From Carex sylvatica (lineage: Eukaryota > Streptophyta > Magnoliopsida > Poales > Cyperaceae): 28,362 nt of DNA. A model generated the notes under the pieces. That model had not been told where the DNA came from and ran no database searches. It saw only the letters and a program-made list of their open reading frames with translations. Shown here one piece after another: positions 8,253 through 20,121 of the stretch. The stretch spans positions 1 through 28,362 of the forward strand of contig CAXKVR010000782.1 of the NCBI GenBank assembly GCA_964058845.1, in the 5' to 3' direction. Made by a program: the position numbers and the translations under genes. Within the stretch, counting starts at the first letter, position 1. Every line of letters begins with the position of its first letter.

Positions 8253-11200
8253 CTAGGGCTTGGGGCATTGGGTTAGCTCATCACTGAACATGTGATGAAG
8301 AAGTTTGTCAACCATTGTACTTCTAGCTCTGACATAGCACAACAAAACCAGTTGTTAAAATCCATGCAGTTTTAAATTATTGTAGAAATTTCTGTTGAAA
8401 CCATCTTAAACCTGTAAGCCATATTTTCTCAAAATATACACAACATGTGATTACAGTCTATACTTATTAAATCATGTACAATTGAAAAGTGTTTCTTGAT
8501 ATCTCTATATTCCTTGCCAGCACAATATGCCGAATAATAGCCCACAGCCATTTCTCTACAAGAAATAATATTGGCCAAGGGTAGTTTGGACCTTTTTATG
8601 ATAAGGGAAGATTGTATAGCTATTCGGGGTCATGGACTCATGGTGTATGTGTTTATTTTTTTCCTGTTTGGGGTGGGGTGGGGAGCGGGTGAATGTTTCA
8701 GCCATGAGATTTATGGGATCTGTAATTGTAAGAGAACACCCAGAACTTCCAAAGCTAACCTTGCTATAAATATCTGACAAAGACCAACCCTCGTGATATA
8801 AAACCCGTCTGGTCAGTGGTACAATGGTCACAACATTACTAGATTCCTTATACACTAAAATAATATAAAGAGAATGGTTAAAAATATTACCTAGCCGCCC
8901 TTCTTCGACTTGGCCGGGTGTCCTGGGTGTCCTGCAACAAGAAGACGTCTTTGTACAGTATGCATACATTTAATTATAACAAGGGGTTTTCTTGCACTTG
9001 CATGCAAACATATTATTCAACTTATAATGTTGCGCAATTGGTTTAGTCTTGGTCTAATATATGTGTCAACTTGTACCAAACAACATCCAACACCCACTTA
9101 ACAAACATGGGTTTTGGTTTTCAACTAAATACTACTTGAAGTAAGGTTCTCATTCAGTGCTACTAGCCACTTATCTTAAAATTTGCCTGATTTCCATTTT
9201 ATTTATTTAATTTTTTGGATATGACTAAGTTTCAATTAAAAAAAAACACAAAACTGAACACAAATCAAACCTCGACACAATCTTCAGGTGTTTTCTCGAT
9301 GTCTATTTCAGCAAAGAAGGCCTCCAACACAAATGCAAGGATCTACAAATATGATTTGCCATATATTAGTAAACAAAATTGAAGTAATGTAAGATCTGAA
9401 GGAGGCAAATCCAAGATATACATAAACTTCTTGTATTGACCTATTAGTACAGGGGTCAACAAATTGTCACCCCCTCTTTTCTGTTTCTATTTGCAGCTCT
9501 TAAATTAGGAAGTCAAGCTAAAAGATCAGCTTCAAAAATTCTAATTGGTGATGACACCGTTGTGTTTCCTTACCGGTCAAGATTACAATATTGAGATAGT
9601 AATGATATCCTTTTTGCAATGAAAAGTTATATATTAGTTGTCACAAAGAATTACCAGGTTAAGTAGAAGCAAGGTTGTCACCAGGTAAAAGCTGATAAAA
9701 TATACAAGAGTCCAACTGGTTCCAGTCAATTCTGCATAGCTCTAGAAGTGGAAGGAGAAATGTTAGCACCTCATTACATTAGTAGTGTAAAAGATCTAGC
9801 AAAGCCGACAGCAGGACAAATATGCGTAACCCAATTAATTTTCATTTAGAACACTAAATATAAGTTTAAGCAACATGTACCAGTCTGTTTAAGCATAGTA
9901 ACAGAATTTGTATCTCATTATTTGGAAGAGTGAAAATTTCATGATTAAAAAAAACTTGTAGTTTCGGCAAAATATACGATATAATATTGTTTCCAATATG
10001 TAACCAGAGAGCTAAAATATGTATATGTATCATGGGATTTTAAAATGGGTGCTTGAAGTACTTTATCTGCCCATTCATCTTTCGTCATTTTTGATGCTTT
10101 ATCTCCTATAATTATTACAAGATAGATAACATAGGCTCCGCCCACTAAGACATTATCATTCATGCGTCTTACATGATTATAACTCATTTCCCAATAAATC
10201 GCATTCAATTCAAGACTGAATTATGAGGACCAAAAAAATGCTGATTAATCTGATTACCACATCTGTTGACAGCTAGACAAAATATGTATAACATGTACCT
10301 CCATCCATACTTGCCAATTTCCCATCACAACCAAGTTGAAGAGTGTCACCATACCATTTGGGTAGTCATTGAAATTAAACAGAACATAACTAAATTTTGT
10401 CAAGAGAAAACTTTGAAACAGTAATGTCAACATAAGCCCTTAAAATATACAAGTAGGTGTGATCATTTAAGTCTCAAATTGTAGTGAAGTAATTGGACAA
10501 AAAAATGAATCCATTTGCAAATATTTTATATATAGAACTTCTTTTCACTCAAACACACTAGCAATTGGCAAATTTGAATAGTAATAATATAAGGCTGAAA
10601 TTGCAAATTTGAATGTTCTTTGTAATTTTGTGCAAAGTTCTTTCTCCATCACCAAGAGCACTATAACAGATCATGAACATTAAACCCATAGTTGAGAAAA
10701 GGATACTCGTTGTCGTAAAGCTCAGTGTCTTGCAATTTTGGGTTTTGTGAGTTTACAATTCCACCAAACAGCTGTAAAGACAAAAAAAAAATAACACAAT
10801 ATCATTGAAAAGGGAGAAAAAAGATTGGATGATTGTTTAAACCAAAGACACTCCACTTCATATGAGCACGGATACCGAGAGGAACCAAATGGATGAAATA
10901 ATGGTGGCTATTTAGGTGTGATATCAATATAGACTAATTTCCATCTAGTCTACTGAAAGCTACACAAAAAGACTAAATCTAAGTGTACCTGTAAACCTAG
11001 CGAACAATAAAAGCAAAGAACACAAAATATCATCCCAAGATAAGGTGCCAAGCTTGGAATCAAATTCAAGAATGTTGCTACAAATGCTCTGAATCGCTTG
11101 ACTTGCAACAATAGCCTTATTAGCCTCAACATCCGTGCAATTAGAAGATATCGAATCCTAAATGAACAGAGAAACTCCTAATGTTAGTCTAGTGTTGGAT

Positions 11201-14200
11201 TCCTGAGGTATAATATTTAGTAATATTCATCTTCATTCATATCTATGTTGTAGTTGGTCTGTTACATTAATAGTGATAATCAACTCAAAACGATAGTTAT
11301 ATGGAGGTTTCAACCTCTTGCTTTATATCTTTGAGAGAGAAATTAGTTATGTGAAAATTCGTTTGATATATCTTTTTTAGCTGATAATGCAAATTATGTA
11401 CCATATAATGCAAAAGACAAGGCATTACCATTCTCCATTTGAAAGGAACGAAAGCTTCGAAGGAAAAGCGAAAGTCAAGGTCTCTCCAATAACTACACCA
11501 GAAATACTTTCATCAAAACCGGCTAAATTTTCAAAAATAACCAGTAAAATTTTCACACTAAATGAACATTAGAGCTTACAAATCGTCCAGGTTATGATGA
11601 AGTCAAATTTGTTTTGACCCTCCATCCAGTAAGCATCAAACCCTAATGAGAAAATCTTCAAAGCCATCTCAACAACATACACCCAACCTGCATTTGTCCA
11701 AGAAATTTTAGTATTTATTAATCAGATATAGACAAGCAGGCTACTGCATGCTGCATTTGGACCAGAAATGTACACCATGGCAGCATTTTAAGCTCAGAGA
11801 ACCTTATATAATGACATGGCAACCAAATATTTCAAGGACTTGGGGAGACAGGCAAGGGGGAAAGGAGGGGAGAGAGAGACTTTATGTTTTTTCAGTTCTT
11901 TTTTTTTTTAAGGTTATGCAGTTTTCTGTTGACTGAGAGATGTACTCAGCATAGGTGACAATAGAAACTGCTGTAAACTAAATTTCTAATTTTTAATACA
12001 AAATTGCATGGCAGCTACTGCCAACATTTCAAAGAGAGAGAGAGAGAGAGAGATTTACCAAGGAAAAACTCAATCTTTTGCCAAACCTTCTGTCCAGAGC
12101 TGTTCGTAATATCAAGCTGAAATATTGAGAAAGCAAGTGAGAACATGTTACGTTAATAGAAGTAACAATTAAACAGCTAGATAGAGGAATGTTCATACCG
12201 TAGTCTCAATGACAACAGCTATGAGATTGAGAAGAAGCACTAATGCTACACAATACTCAAAATAGCGGCTTCTCACAAAACTTTTTAGCTTCTCACATGG
12301 GGATGAGCGGTAAAAAGCTGGATATCTCTCTAAGAAGGGAGGCTTCAAACATAGTCAAAACATTAGTTCAGACAGGACTCCAAAATTGGTACAACAAATA
12401 AGATAATTTTCAGGGTCTGCAGTTTATTTTCCAAAAAAGAAAAAATGAAAGGATATAATGTAATGAATTTTCTCACTAGTACTAAAGAAAAATGTGCAAT
12501 CTCACTTAAGCACGGTGACATGACAAAATAAGAGACTTTTCCGGGGGAACATTTCAATTTATCAAAAATTGGGACCACCTTGTTTTTCTATAAGAAAAAA
12601 ATTTGTTCTAGCAGCAAGGGAAAAAATAACTTGTTCAAATTTCCCACAGCCTGCTAAAAATTTTGCAACCGAAGAAGATCAAATTTCACCAGATTCTATA
12701 ATTTATAAATTATTTTCAGGCATTTATGTTTATACCAGGCCTGTAACCAGGTTATAGAGGAAAAAGGCATCAATTATTCTCTGATTTTGCTCTTAGAGAT
12801 TGCTGAGTAAAAACTCTTGGAGTGCAATTGCAAACATCACAATTATTGAAGTGTGGCATTAACTTACAGCAGGCTCCTTTTGGAACTTCAGAGCAATAGC
12901 ATTGCAGAGTTCAGCAAATTCTTCCAAGTTAATCTGGTAGCAGTGGAAAAATTGAAACTTCAAAATGAATTGTTGGAAGCCAAACATAGCTGGTGATCCA
13001 CATATTTGGGACGTGCAAAGATTATACAACAGTTGGGCTTGTTTTTGTATGGCTTACCAGTTCAATTAATTTAAGTTCCGTACCAACAAAAAAGAAAACA
13101 CATTCAAAAGCACATGTTAGCACTACACACACAGAAGAAGGATATTAACAGAAAATGGAAGACCTCAACCAATAGAGGCCAGCAATACTGGTACATATAA
13201 GTAGCTACAGTCATGACTAGATATCATAATTGCAGGGCAGTAGGGCATCTCAATAACCAGTGTGTCAATACAAAAGATCAAACATAATTTAATCACCTTG
13301 AAATCACCACTGCGGTCCAGCTCATCAAAGATTAATTCAAAGTCTTCTTTTGAAGTCTTAGGCAAAGTCCTAAACAAAATATAATATACTCTCTGAAATT
13401 AAGTATGCTTCTTCAATTTAAAACCTTAAGTATTGGGCACAATTTCCTTGCCGGTAAAATTTAGAAAATGAAACCACCCCCGAGTCCACACATAACTAAT
13501 CCTAGTACTGTTAAGTTAGCGAATTATGCCACCATAACCAGTTGTCCATTCAGTTCTTCACGATTGGTTGAGGTCTACAAGGGCTAAGGCCTCGTAAAGA
13601 ATATAACATCAATATTTGGAAAAGTTACTCGCAGCATTAATATTTGGTATTGCATGTAGTTAAAGGGTTACGAATTGAATTATTACACAGAAAAAAGAAT
13701 CAAAGATCAATCAGTACTTAACAAAATACTAACAAAAAAAGGATTATAAGAATTGCCTGTATTTGTTCAGCGCTTCAAATAATGAGACGCATTGGTCTTT
13801 GTCGAGATAATTACGATTCTGCAATGACAGAAAGTACAATAAGATATCCTTTTAACTCAATTAGTACCACCACTACTAGCTACTACATACATGCAGTCAG
13901 CATCATTTACCAAAACCTGGTATCAGCACGGGTAAGGCACCTGTATCTGTTTTCGCAAATTAGCCCCAGTTGAGCTCGCTTAAGCCCAATACCGGAACCA
14001 AAACTCACTTGAGCCCCACTAAGCTCAATAGTGGAATTAACACTCAGTTATATCCTTCTTAAGATTAAATGCGAACCAGGCTCCAATACAATCCAACTTG
14101 GTATCAGTTAAACCTTAATTTTGCAATTATTCCATTACAATACGAAAAAGGTTTTAAGAAAGAACTCACATCAGTATCAACCAGATTAAATGCCTTTTTT

Positions 14201-17200
14201 AAAATTCTGTTTCTCATAGAGTCCATCTCCATAATTTGCCTCGCGAACTGGTGCAGGAAAAATGAAAGAAGTGTGACTTTGTCAAAGCAATAAAAATTAA
14301 CATTGGGGATGTATTTCTTGAAGCACTATAGCATGTATTGTTCGTCACTTATTAGGATTTCCTGGGATTTTGTTTGAGAGCATATGAAGAAGCACTTCAC
14401 CTGTTCCTTAAAGCTGTCATAAACCACCGCAAGAATAAGATTGGTAACAAAATAAACACCAAGCAACACATAGAGAACAAAAAATAGCGATGACCAACGA
14501 GAATTCCTGTTTCACAAATAAAAATTTTATTACAACCAAAGCCTCTACAATTGCAGCTAATATTTCCTAAATGCTTGATGTTATTGCTACCTTAGTATGT
14601 ATCCACCCACTATGTTGATTACCTTTCGAAAAATTTGCCCTTAATTAAGCACTGTTTGAGGCAATTTTGAATTTGAAGTTGAAGTTGACATAACAAAAAT
14701 GGTGAAAAGATAGTATTCCTAATACCTGTATGCGGGAATCCATACATCTGGATTGTTGGAGGTGGTGAAAAGGACGAACATCTGGTACAATGTGGTACCA
14801 TAAGAGGTGAAGATGGTCTTCCCCTGTAGAGTATCCTCAAACATAACATATGCCAGCCAGCTCGCAAATATTAGGAACAACAACCACAAAGCCTGGGATG
14901 CCATCAAGTATAAACAAATGCAATCTTGTGAGACTTTGGTGCATATTAACTATCAAAGGCTTGTTTTATGCTATATGACCATTTAAGAGTCTAAAAGGGT
15001 GGCTTTAAGGGTTGCTAACAGGCTTAGCAGCTACTGTTTTGAAGCCAGACAAGCTGGGTAGGTTTTATGCTATATGACCATTTAAGAGTCTAAAAGGGTG
15101 GCTTTAAGGGTTGCTAACAGGCTTAGCAGCTACTGTTTTGAAGCCAGACAAGCTGGGTACCAACTGCTAGCAGCTACTCGTATCAACAGGAGCTAGTGCA
15201 TCATTTAAATAAGCAAAGGAAACAAATGGCGACAGACGTATAATCTTCTTACCAAAATATTGAGGTATTGTCCAAGAAGACCAACCAATGTTACAGTACA
15301 TGTGAGGAGATACCTATACACAAGAAGCGCAATTTAATCAATACCTGAAAGAGTATGAGAGGGCAGATAGCAAAGCACTTTAAGAATTCAAATGTTATGT
15401 TCTTGCCCACTCACAATAATCTACCAAGCTACAACTGGGAGCAGGCAAACCAAGGTCTATCTTTGCAAAGAGAAACAAGCTAATTCAAAAACATGAGAGA
15501 AGTGAGAAGTATACCTGCTTGTAAGGATTAGGAACACAACACGTATATACGGTGCCAGTCTGAAGGGAAGTGGAGATGAGAAACTTCCATATACTACAAT
15601 ATCACATGCCAATATGAAAAGAAGACCAACCTGAAATAGGTTCATTAAATGGGTGAACTATGTATTTATATCAGAAAGAGCAGCTAGAGTGCAAGTGCAT
15701 ATACAGGTTGCTCTTTCAATGAGTTTTTCTTCCTGAAACTTCGGCTTTTATATACAAACCAGTGCACCTAAACAAGTCTAAATCCAGTTCAAGGGACGGA
15801 ACGGTATAATATTATCAATACGAAGTCATAAGACTCTGCTACAGATACCTGACTGTTCAGCAACTCTTTCGTGTGTAATGTTTAAGTTGCAATAAAGACT
15901 TTTAAGAATATAACTTAAGAGCAAACCTTCAGCTTGTTCATTGAATTCTTCCAATATAACACCAACCCTTCATATGCGAGTGGTGCAAATATTTGTAATA
16001 CAAGAAGTGCAAATGTAATACCCTGTAACATTGCAACTCTAGCTTGTGTTAATTATGCCTAGAAAGTCAGTGAAAAAATCAATATGTAACTAAAGTGAGC
16101 TATAGACTAGTAATCTCATAATTGGAGAACTAGACCGACAATTGTGACCACTTGCAATGTCAACAGAGTTATCAAAGAGAGCTGCAACACAAATTGGCAT
16201 ACTGTACAGTCCGTGCCGGCACATGAGAGCTTCATACCAATTACACAGTTGGTGATACTCCTAGACATCTTCGAACTAAGTCGGACCAGCTCAGTGTTTT
16301 GCTACCAAAATCTGAGTGTCATTGGTATCACCAGGATTACTGCCACAAGAACAACAGTTCCCTGATATAATTCCACAGATTCTACATATGGAGTAGGGAA
16401 ACAAGTAAAAGTAAGTGAAGCACGCCCGACATGTTTTGATGCCACAACTTCTATACTTACCCACTATGCCTTTTTCCCATCACTGGTGCTTGACCCTGAT
16501 ACCTACATGTCAGGAGAAATCATCCCAACCACTTGATCAATGGTTGGTTAACTAATGGAGGTACTATAGGAAATTAGAAGCTATCCTCTTAGTCTAAGAA
16601 GTTGCAAAAAGGAAAATTCACCTCATAAAAGACAGCTTCTTTTTTTTCCAGGTATGGCAGCTCTCCAAGATAGAAAGTGTCTCTCTCCTGGCAAGAATAA
16701 TCATCCTTCCAACACCACAGGGGTTTCTGAATAACACGGATTCAAATATAATTTAACAAAATTTATACATCTTTAAATAGAATAGAGCTAAGGAAGAAGG
16801 GGGCACGAATTCTCCACCATATTAATTCTGCTATTACAACACTAATTTTTGCAGGATGCTCCAACATGAGGATAGCTTCTTCTTCTTCTTCTTTTTTTTT
16901 TTTCCTTTTGCCACACCACCAGATAAGGACTAATATACAGACCAGCACTTTTGTACTGTATAATACATACAGGTTCAGGCCTGGTTAATAAAGTACCTTC
17001 TAGATTCAGCCATATTTTTGTATGGTACTGGGTTCGTACCTGTCTGGGTAGCTTGGCACCAACCAGCACCAAGCCAGAAACTCCAGGCTGTTTCAGTTAA
17101 ATTCCATGATGGTCACTGGACCGGTATAGGCTGGAAATGATGTAATAACCCATACAACAGACACACACACACACACACAGAGAAAGAGAGGCTTACCTCA

Positions 17201-18080
17201 AGAAAGTTAAGAAGAACTAAAGCAAAGAGGTTAAGGGACCAGAGCCAGTTGAATCGAATATACCAAAAATAAAACTTGCCAGCCCGCTCAAACCTAGCAT
17301 CACCCAAGACCTCCTCCGGTATACCAATACCATCCTCTGCCTAAAAAAATCACAAGCTCTCAATTAAGCCCAGAAAAAACAAATATTCAAGCCGTCGAGT
17401 AAACTGCACAACATGGTACCAACAATTCAATCTAAAATTTCGCATGGTCAAGTCTACTGTCCACCATCACTTGCCCACTGTGTACTGACCTAATTTTTTT
17501 TCAGTTTTGTACATTTTCGGTGCGGTGGGGTAGGCCTGGGGATAGGGATTTCTTTATTTATGTTTTAAAATATTCCTTGGAAGAATTATGAATGGCACGG
17601 AACTAAACAGAAGCCCACAGGCATCAGTGCGAGATCAAGTTGTCTAAATCCAACCATGCACACCAACTGCTTGCTGTAATGTCAAAGAGAACCAATCGCA
17701 TTCAATGCCAATCATGGTTGTGGACATGTGACCGAGTTGAATCGCCAGAAAAATTATCACATACGAGAAATAATAGATAACACTTCTCAGATGCAGTTCT
17801 AAGACTCACATGACTACAAATTAAAACAAGAGTATTGATCTAATATTTGCTTATGACTGGCTGCTTTAGCCAGTGCTCCTAGAAGCATGCGCACACGTGC
17901 ACAACAAACACACAAACACACTCGTAAATAGAGAGAACTAACAAGATCGACTAAAGCAGCTGCTTTCTGGTAGCGATCACCAAAGGCAATGGCATCGCTC
18001 CTCCTGCGGTATTGCTTCCCCTTCGAGCCACCTTCAAGTACTGGGTTTATCCTCTCCTCTGTTATCAACGGCGTCTCCAT
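8253..18080 (-). CDS. TPC1: Two-pore channel 1, vacuolar voltage- and Ca2+-gated cation channel (23 exons)
   Basis: Exons: 18080-17943, 17340-17197, 16726-16622, 16022-15927, 15630-15515, 15313-15253, 14892-14726, 14506-14401, 14247-14170, 13818-13757, 13369-13297, 12933-12868, 12342-12199, 12116-12059, 11687-11580, 11492-11429, 11157-10989, 10771-10707, 10389-10299, 9741-9655, 9342-9271, 8931-8891, 8328-8253. They sum to 2187 nt (728 residues plus stop; Arabidopsis TPC1 has 733) with every phase consistent. All introns are GT-AG except intron 10 (GC-AG). The protein is the slow-vacuolar channel of the tonoplast: two six-helix units joined by two EF-hands (loops 335-346 and 376-387). Visible landmarks are the N-terminal acidic dileucine ETPLI, filter I TTS (263-265), filter II MGN (629-631), voltage-sensor arginines 531, 537, 540 and 543, luminal Ca2+ site E239, D240, D454 and E528, and the C-terminal LLHHM motif. 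The start matches the family N-terminus. Confidence 0.96.
8329..8890 (-). other. TPC1 intron 22 (last intron)
   Basis: GT-AG intron of 562 bases between the codons for a basic Arg-rich stretch and the C-terminal LLHHM exon. ORFs of 68 and 137 residues overlap it on either strand, but they run through splice sites and are shadows. Confidence 0.85.
12033..12052. repeat. (AG)10 microsatellite in TPC1 intron 14
   Basis: Ten AG units lie six bases inside the donor of intron 14 (minus strand reads as (CT)n just after GTAAAT). It is a likely length-variable marker. Confidence 0.9.
13370..13756 (-). other. TPC1 intron 10 with a GC-AG splice pair
   Basis: The exon ends TACAG and the intron begins GCAATT; the acceptor is TTTAG. 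No GT in frame is near, and the joined codon gives the Arg of the conserved RTLPK segment. A strong exonic CAG before GC is the usual context for plant GC-AG introns. Confidence 0.88.
14963..15159. repeat. Exact tandem duplication, 99-bp unit, in TPC1 intron 6
   Basis: Unit 14963-15061 is repeated at 15062-15159 with no difference over 98 bases. Exact identity in an intron suggests a recent event, or an assembly artefact that should be checked. Confidence 0.92.
16876..16904. repeat. (CTT)n and poly-T tract in TPC1 intron 2
   Basis: A run of CTT triplets is followed by a long T tract. It reads as purine-rich on the transcribed strand. Confidence 0.8.
17161..17179. repeat. (AC)n microsatellite in TPC1 intron 2
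   Basis: About nine AC units end 17 bases from the exon 2 donor. Confidence 0.9.
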
Positions 18081-18176
18081 TTTTTGTTTTTGGGAGAGAG
18101 GGGATAAGGGAGACTGGTGGAACTGAGGATTTTGTCGGGAAAGGAAGGGAAGAGGACAAGAACCGGTAACGGTTTG

Positions 18177-18182
18177 ATTATA
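18177..18182 (-). promoter_or_regulatory. Candidate TATA box of TPC1
   Basis: The minus strand reads CATTATAATC about 100 bases before the ATG, followed by a C/T-rich stretch at about 18160-18110 typical of plant start regions. It is a weak match, so this is tentative. Confidence 0.35.
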
Positions 18183-18230
18183 ATGCTCTTTGATCTCAGT
18201 TTATTTACGAAAACTGCCATTGATTCTAAC

Positions 18231-18388
18231 GGAAATTAATCTGTTGTTATTCTTGATGAATAACAGGAACCTGCGATTCCAATTTCATCCGTTCATATCT
18301 TATAAGCGCGAATCTCAATCAATATCAACTGATGAGATTGGAATCTCAGGTCCTGTTATTCATCATGAATAACAGCAGATTTATTTCC
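18231..18388. mobile_element. Mutator-like MITE, 158 bp, in the TPC1 promoter
   Basis: The element starts GGAAATTAATCTG and ends CAGATTTATTTCC, and the two arms (about 68 bases each) are imperfect inverted repeats. It is flanked by an exact 9-bp duplication, GATTCTAAC, at 18222-18230 and 18389-18397. A 9-bp duplication is the Mutator superfamily signature. Each arm carries its own small palindrome GTTATTC...GAATAAC. A second member is at 25656-25830. Confidence 0.85.
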
Positions 18389-18425
18389 GATTCTAACAGG
18401 GTGGACTCTTTTGGCATATAGGTTG

Positions 18426-18434
18426 ACACGTGGC
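18426..18434 (+). promoter_or_regulatory. G-box / ABRE-like motif upstream of TPC1
   Basis: ACACGTGGC contains the palindromic core CACGTG with the GGC extension typical of abscisic-acid response elements. It lies about 350 bp before the TPC1 start, in the 125-bp gap between two transposons. Function is inferred only. Confidence 0.4.
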
Positions 18435-18522
18435 TTCTTATTTATTATAATGGAAACCGATCGCTGTCTCGCTGGAATGCGCTCCGATCCGATCCAATGC
18501 CATTAAAGTTATATCCACGTTA

Positions 18523-19019
18523 CCGAGTTTTTTATTAATAAAAAATAAATAAATAAAATATCGAAAAAGAATGGCTTTTGATTTTTATCGATATATAGGT
18601 AGATCGGAATGGTTTATTCCGTCAAGTTATAGTATTTTGGACAGAATAAATCATTCCATCCAGATTAGTGCTCACTAATTTCATTTAGCAAAAAAAAAAA
18701 ATTTGGACATAATAGATTATTCCGTCTGATACTGTAGCATTTTTTAAAAAAAAATTCATCTCTAAGATGAGAGAGAGAAGAAAGAAAAAAAAAACGCTAT
18801 AGTACCGGACGGAATAATTAATTATGTCCAAGAATTTTTTTTCTTTCTTTTTCTGCTAAGTGAAATTAGTGAGTACTAATTTGAACGGATGGTTTATCCC
18901 GTTCAGACACTGTAGCTGAACAGAATAAACCATCCCAATCTACCTATATATCGATAAAATTCAAAAGTCATCTCTTTTTCGATATTTTATTTATTTATTT
19001 TCTATTAATAAAAAATCGG
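18523..19019. mobile_element. Mutator-like foldback element, 497 bp
   Basis: The element is nearly one long inverted repeat: the left arm reads CCGAGTTTTTTATTAATA and the right end is the reverse complement of CCGATTTTTTATTAATA, with homology continuing some 230 bases inward. An exact 9-bp duplication, TCCACGTTA, flanks it at 18514-18522 and 19020-19028. There is no transposase ORF, so it is non-autonomous. Its terminal sequence resembles that of the 24481-25445 element. Confidence 0.88.
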
Positions 19020-19028
19020 TCCACGTTA

Positions 19029-19677
19029 TTCTGATATTTAATTTCCAACTCAGAAAGATGTTTAATTCGACTTCCCTAGAATTTTCTTGGTGAAATATCA
19101 TAGAATCATTTATTTACTCTTTCTTCTTTGCAATTTAAATTTTTAATATGTTCTTAAAATAAATGATAATATCAGGTTCATTTTATTTATTATTATTAAT
19201 TTTAGTTTTAATGAATGATGTTTATATTTCAAAATTAAAACTAAGAGCATCTACATCCCAGCAACTCAAATCACTACTTTCACATCTCTGAAACTCATTT
19301 TAGAGTTTCTATTAAGCCACGTCAACAACAAATTAAAAAAGAGAAATAATTTGAACAAATAATTTGACTAATATAGAGTTTATAAAAAATTTCTTAATAA
19401 GAAACTTTCTTTTCTGTATAGTTTCTAAATAAAAGTTCTTCCACATCTCTGAAATTGGATTAGAATCTGCCACATCAGATTAAAAACTCTTTTTAATTAT
19501 TAAGTCATAATTTCTTCTTTTGTTCTAGAAAATATAAGCATTTTTAGTAGTTCATAATTTTATTTTTCATCACTAAAAAAAAATTGTACGTAAATGGAGA
19601 GTCCGGACTTTTTCAAAACTTAATTTCATCCCAAACGGTACGTGTGGTGTCCGATGTGTGAGAGATTTAATTGGAGA
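19029..19677. other. AT-rich intergenic, possible decayed MITE remains
   Basis: A GAGCATCTACA word near 19247 and repeated CACATCTCTGAAA (near 19281 and 19443) recall common plant MITE ends, but I could not define boundaries. No gene is supported. Confidence 0.3.
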
Positions 19678-19685
19678 AATGTCGT

Positions 19686-20121
19686 CTAGGGTTGTTCAAA
19701 TGGTCAGTTCAATTCAAATCGAAGTAAAAATAATTAAACTAGACTTTTTTGTTTTCAAAATTAGAATCAAATCGAACCGATTAGACCTATCAACGGATTA
19801 AGAACTGAACCGAACAAACTGAAGTAAATTTCGGTTTGTTCAGTTCAAACCAAAGTAAGAAAAGAATACATTGTCAAACACAATAATTGAAGTTCGGTTT
19901 GGTTTGGTCCAGTTTGATTTAATGAAATCATTATATCACCAATAAAATTAGAGTCGAACCAATTTAAATCGATCGGTTTGGTTTAGTCAGTTTTGAGGAG
20001 TCTAAACCAAACCGATCCATATAAACCAAAATTATTCAAAATTTCAACCAAACCAATCCATTTAAATCGAAAGACCCAATTCAGTTAGAAACCAAATAAA
20101 CCGAACCATTTGAACACCCCT
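19686..20121. mobile_element. hAT-like MITE, 436 bp
   Basis: Terminal inverted repeats TAGGGTTGTTCAAATGG and (reverse) TAGGGGTGTTCAAATGG match at 16 of 17 bases. An exact 8-bp duplication, AATGTCGT, lies at 19678-19685 and 20122-20129, as expected for hAT. The interior is filled with alternating CGGTTTGGTTT / AACCAAACCG words and no ORF. The outermost base is ambiguous by one position because A/T is shared between element and duplication. Confidence 0.82.

Noticed and set aside
8556..8969. A 137-codon minus ORF
   Set aside because: It reads through exon 22 and its acceptor in another frame; the protein-level match to TPC1 is in the called frame.
9945..10208. An 87-codon minus ORF inside TPC1 intron 19
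   Set aside because: It has no family resemblance, it crosses no splice signal, and exons 19 and 20 join cleanly without it.
16300..16362. A hydrophobic minus-strand reading frame ([14 protein letters not shown]) after an AG, which looked like a TPC1 S2 exon
   Set aside because: It runs into a stop after 19 codons with no usable donor, and exon 16022-15927 supplies the conserved S2 to YEG segment in the right phase.
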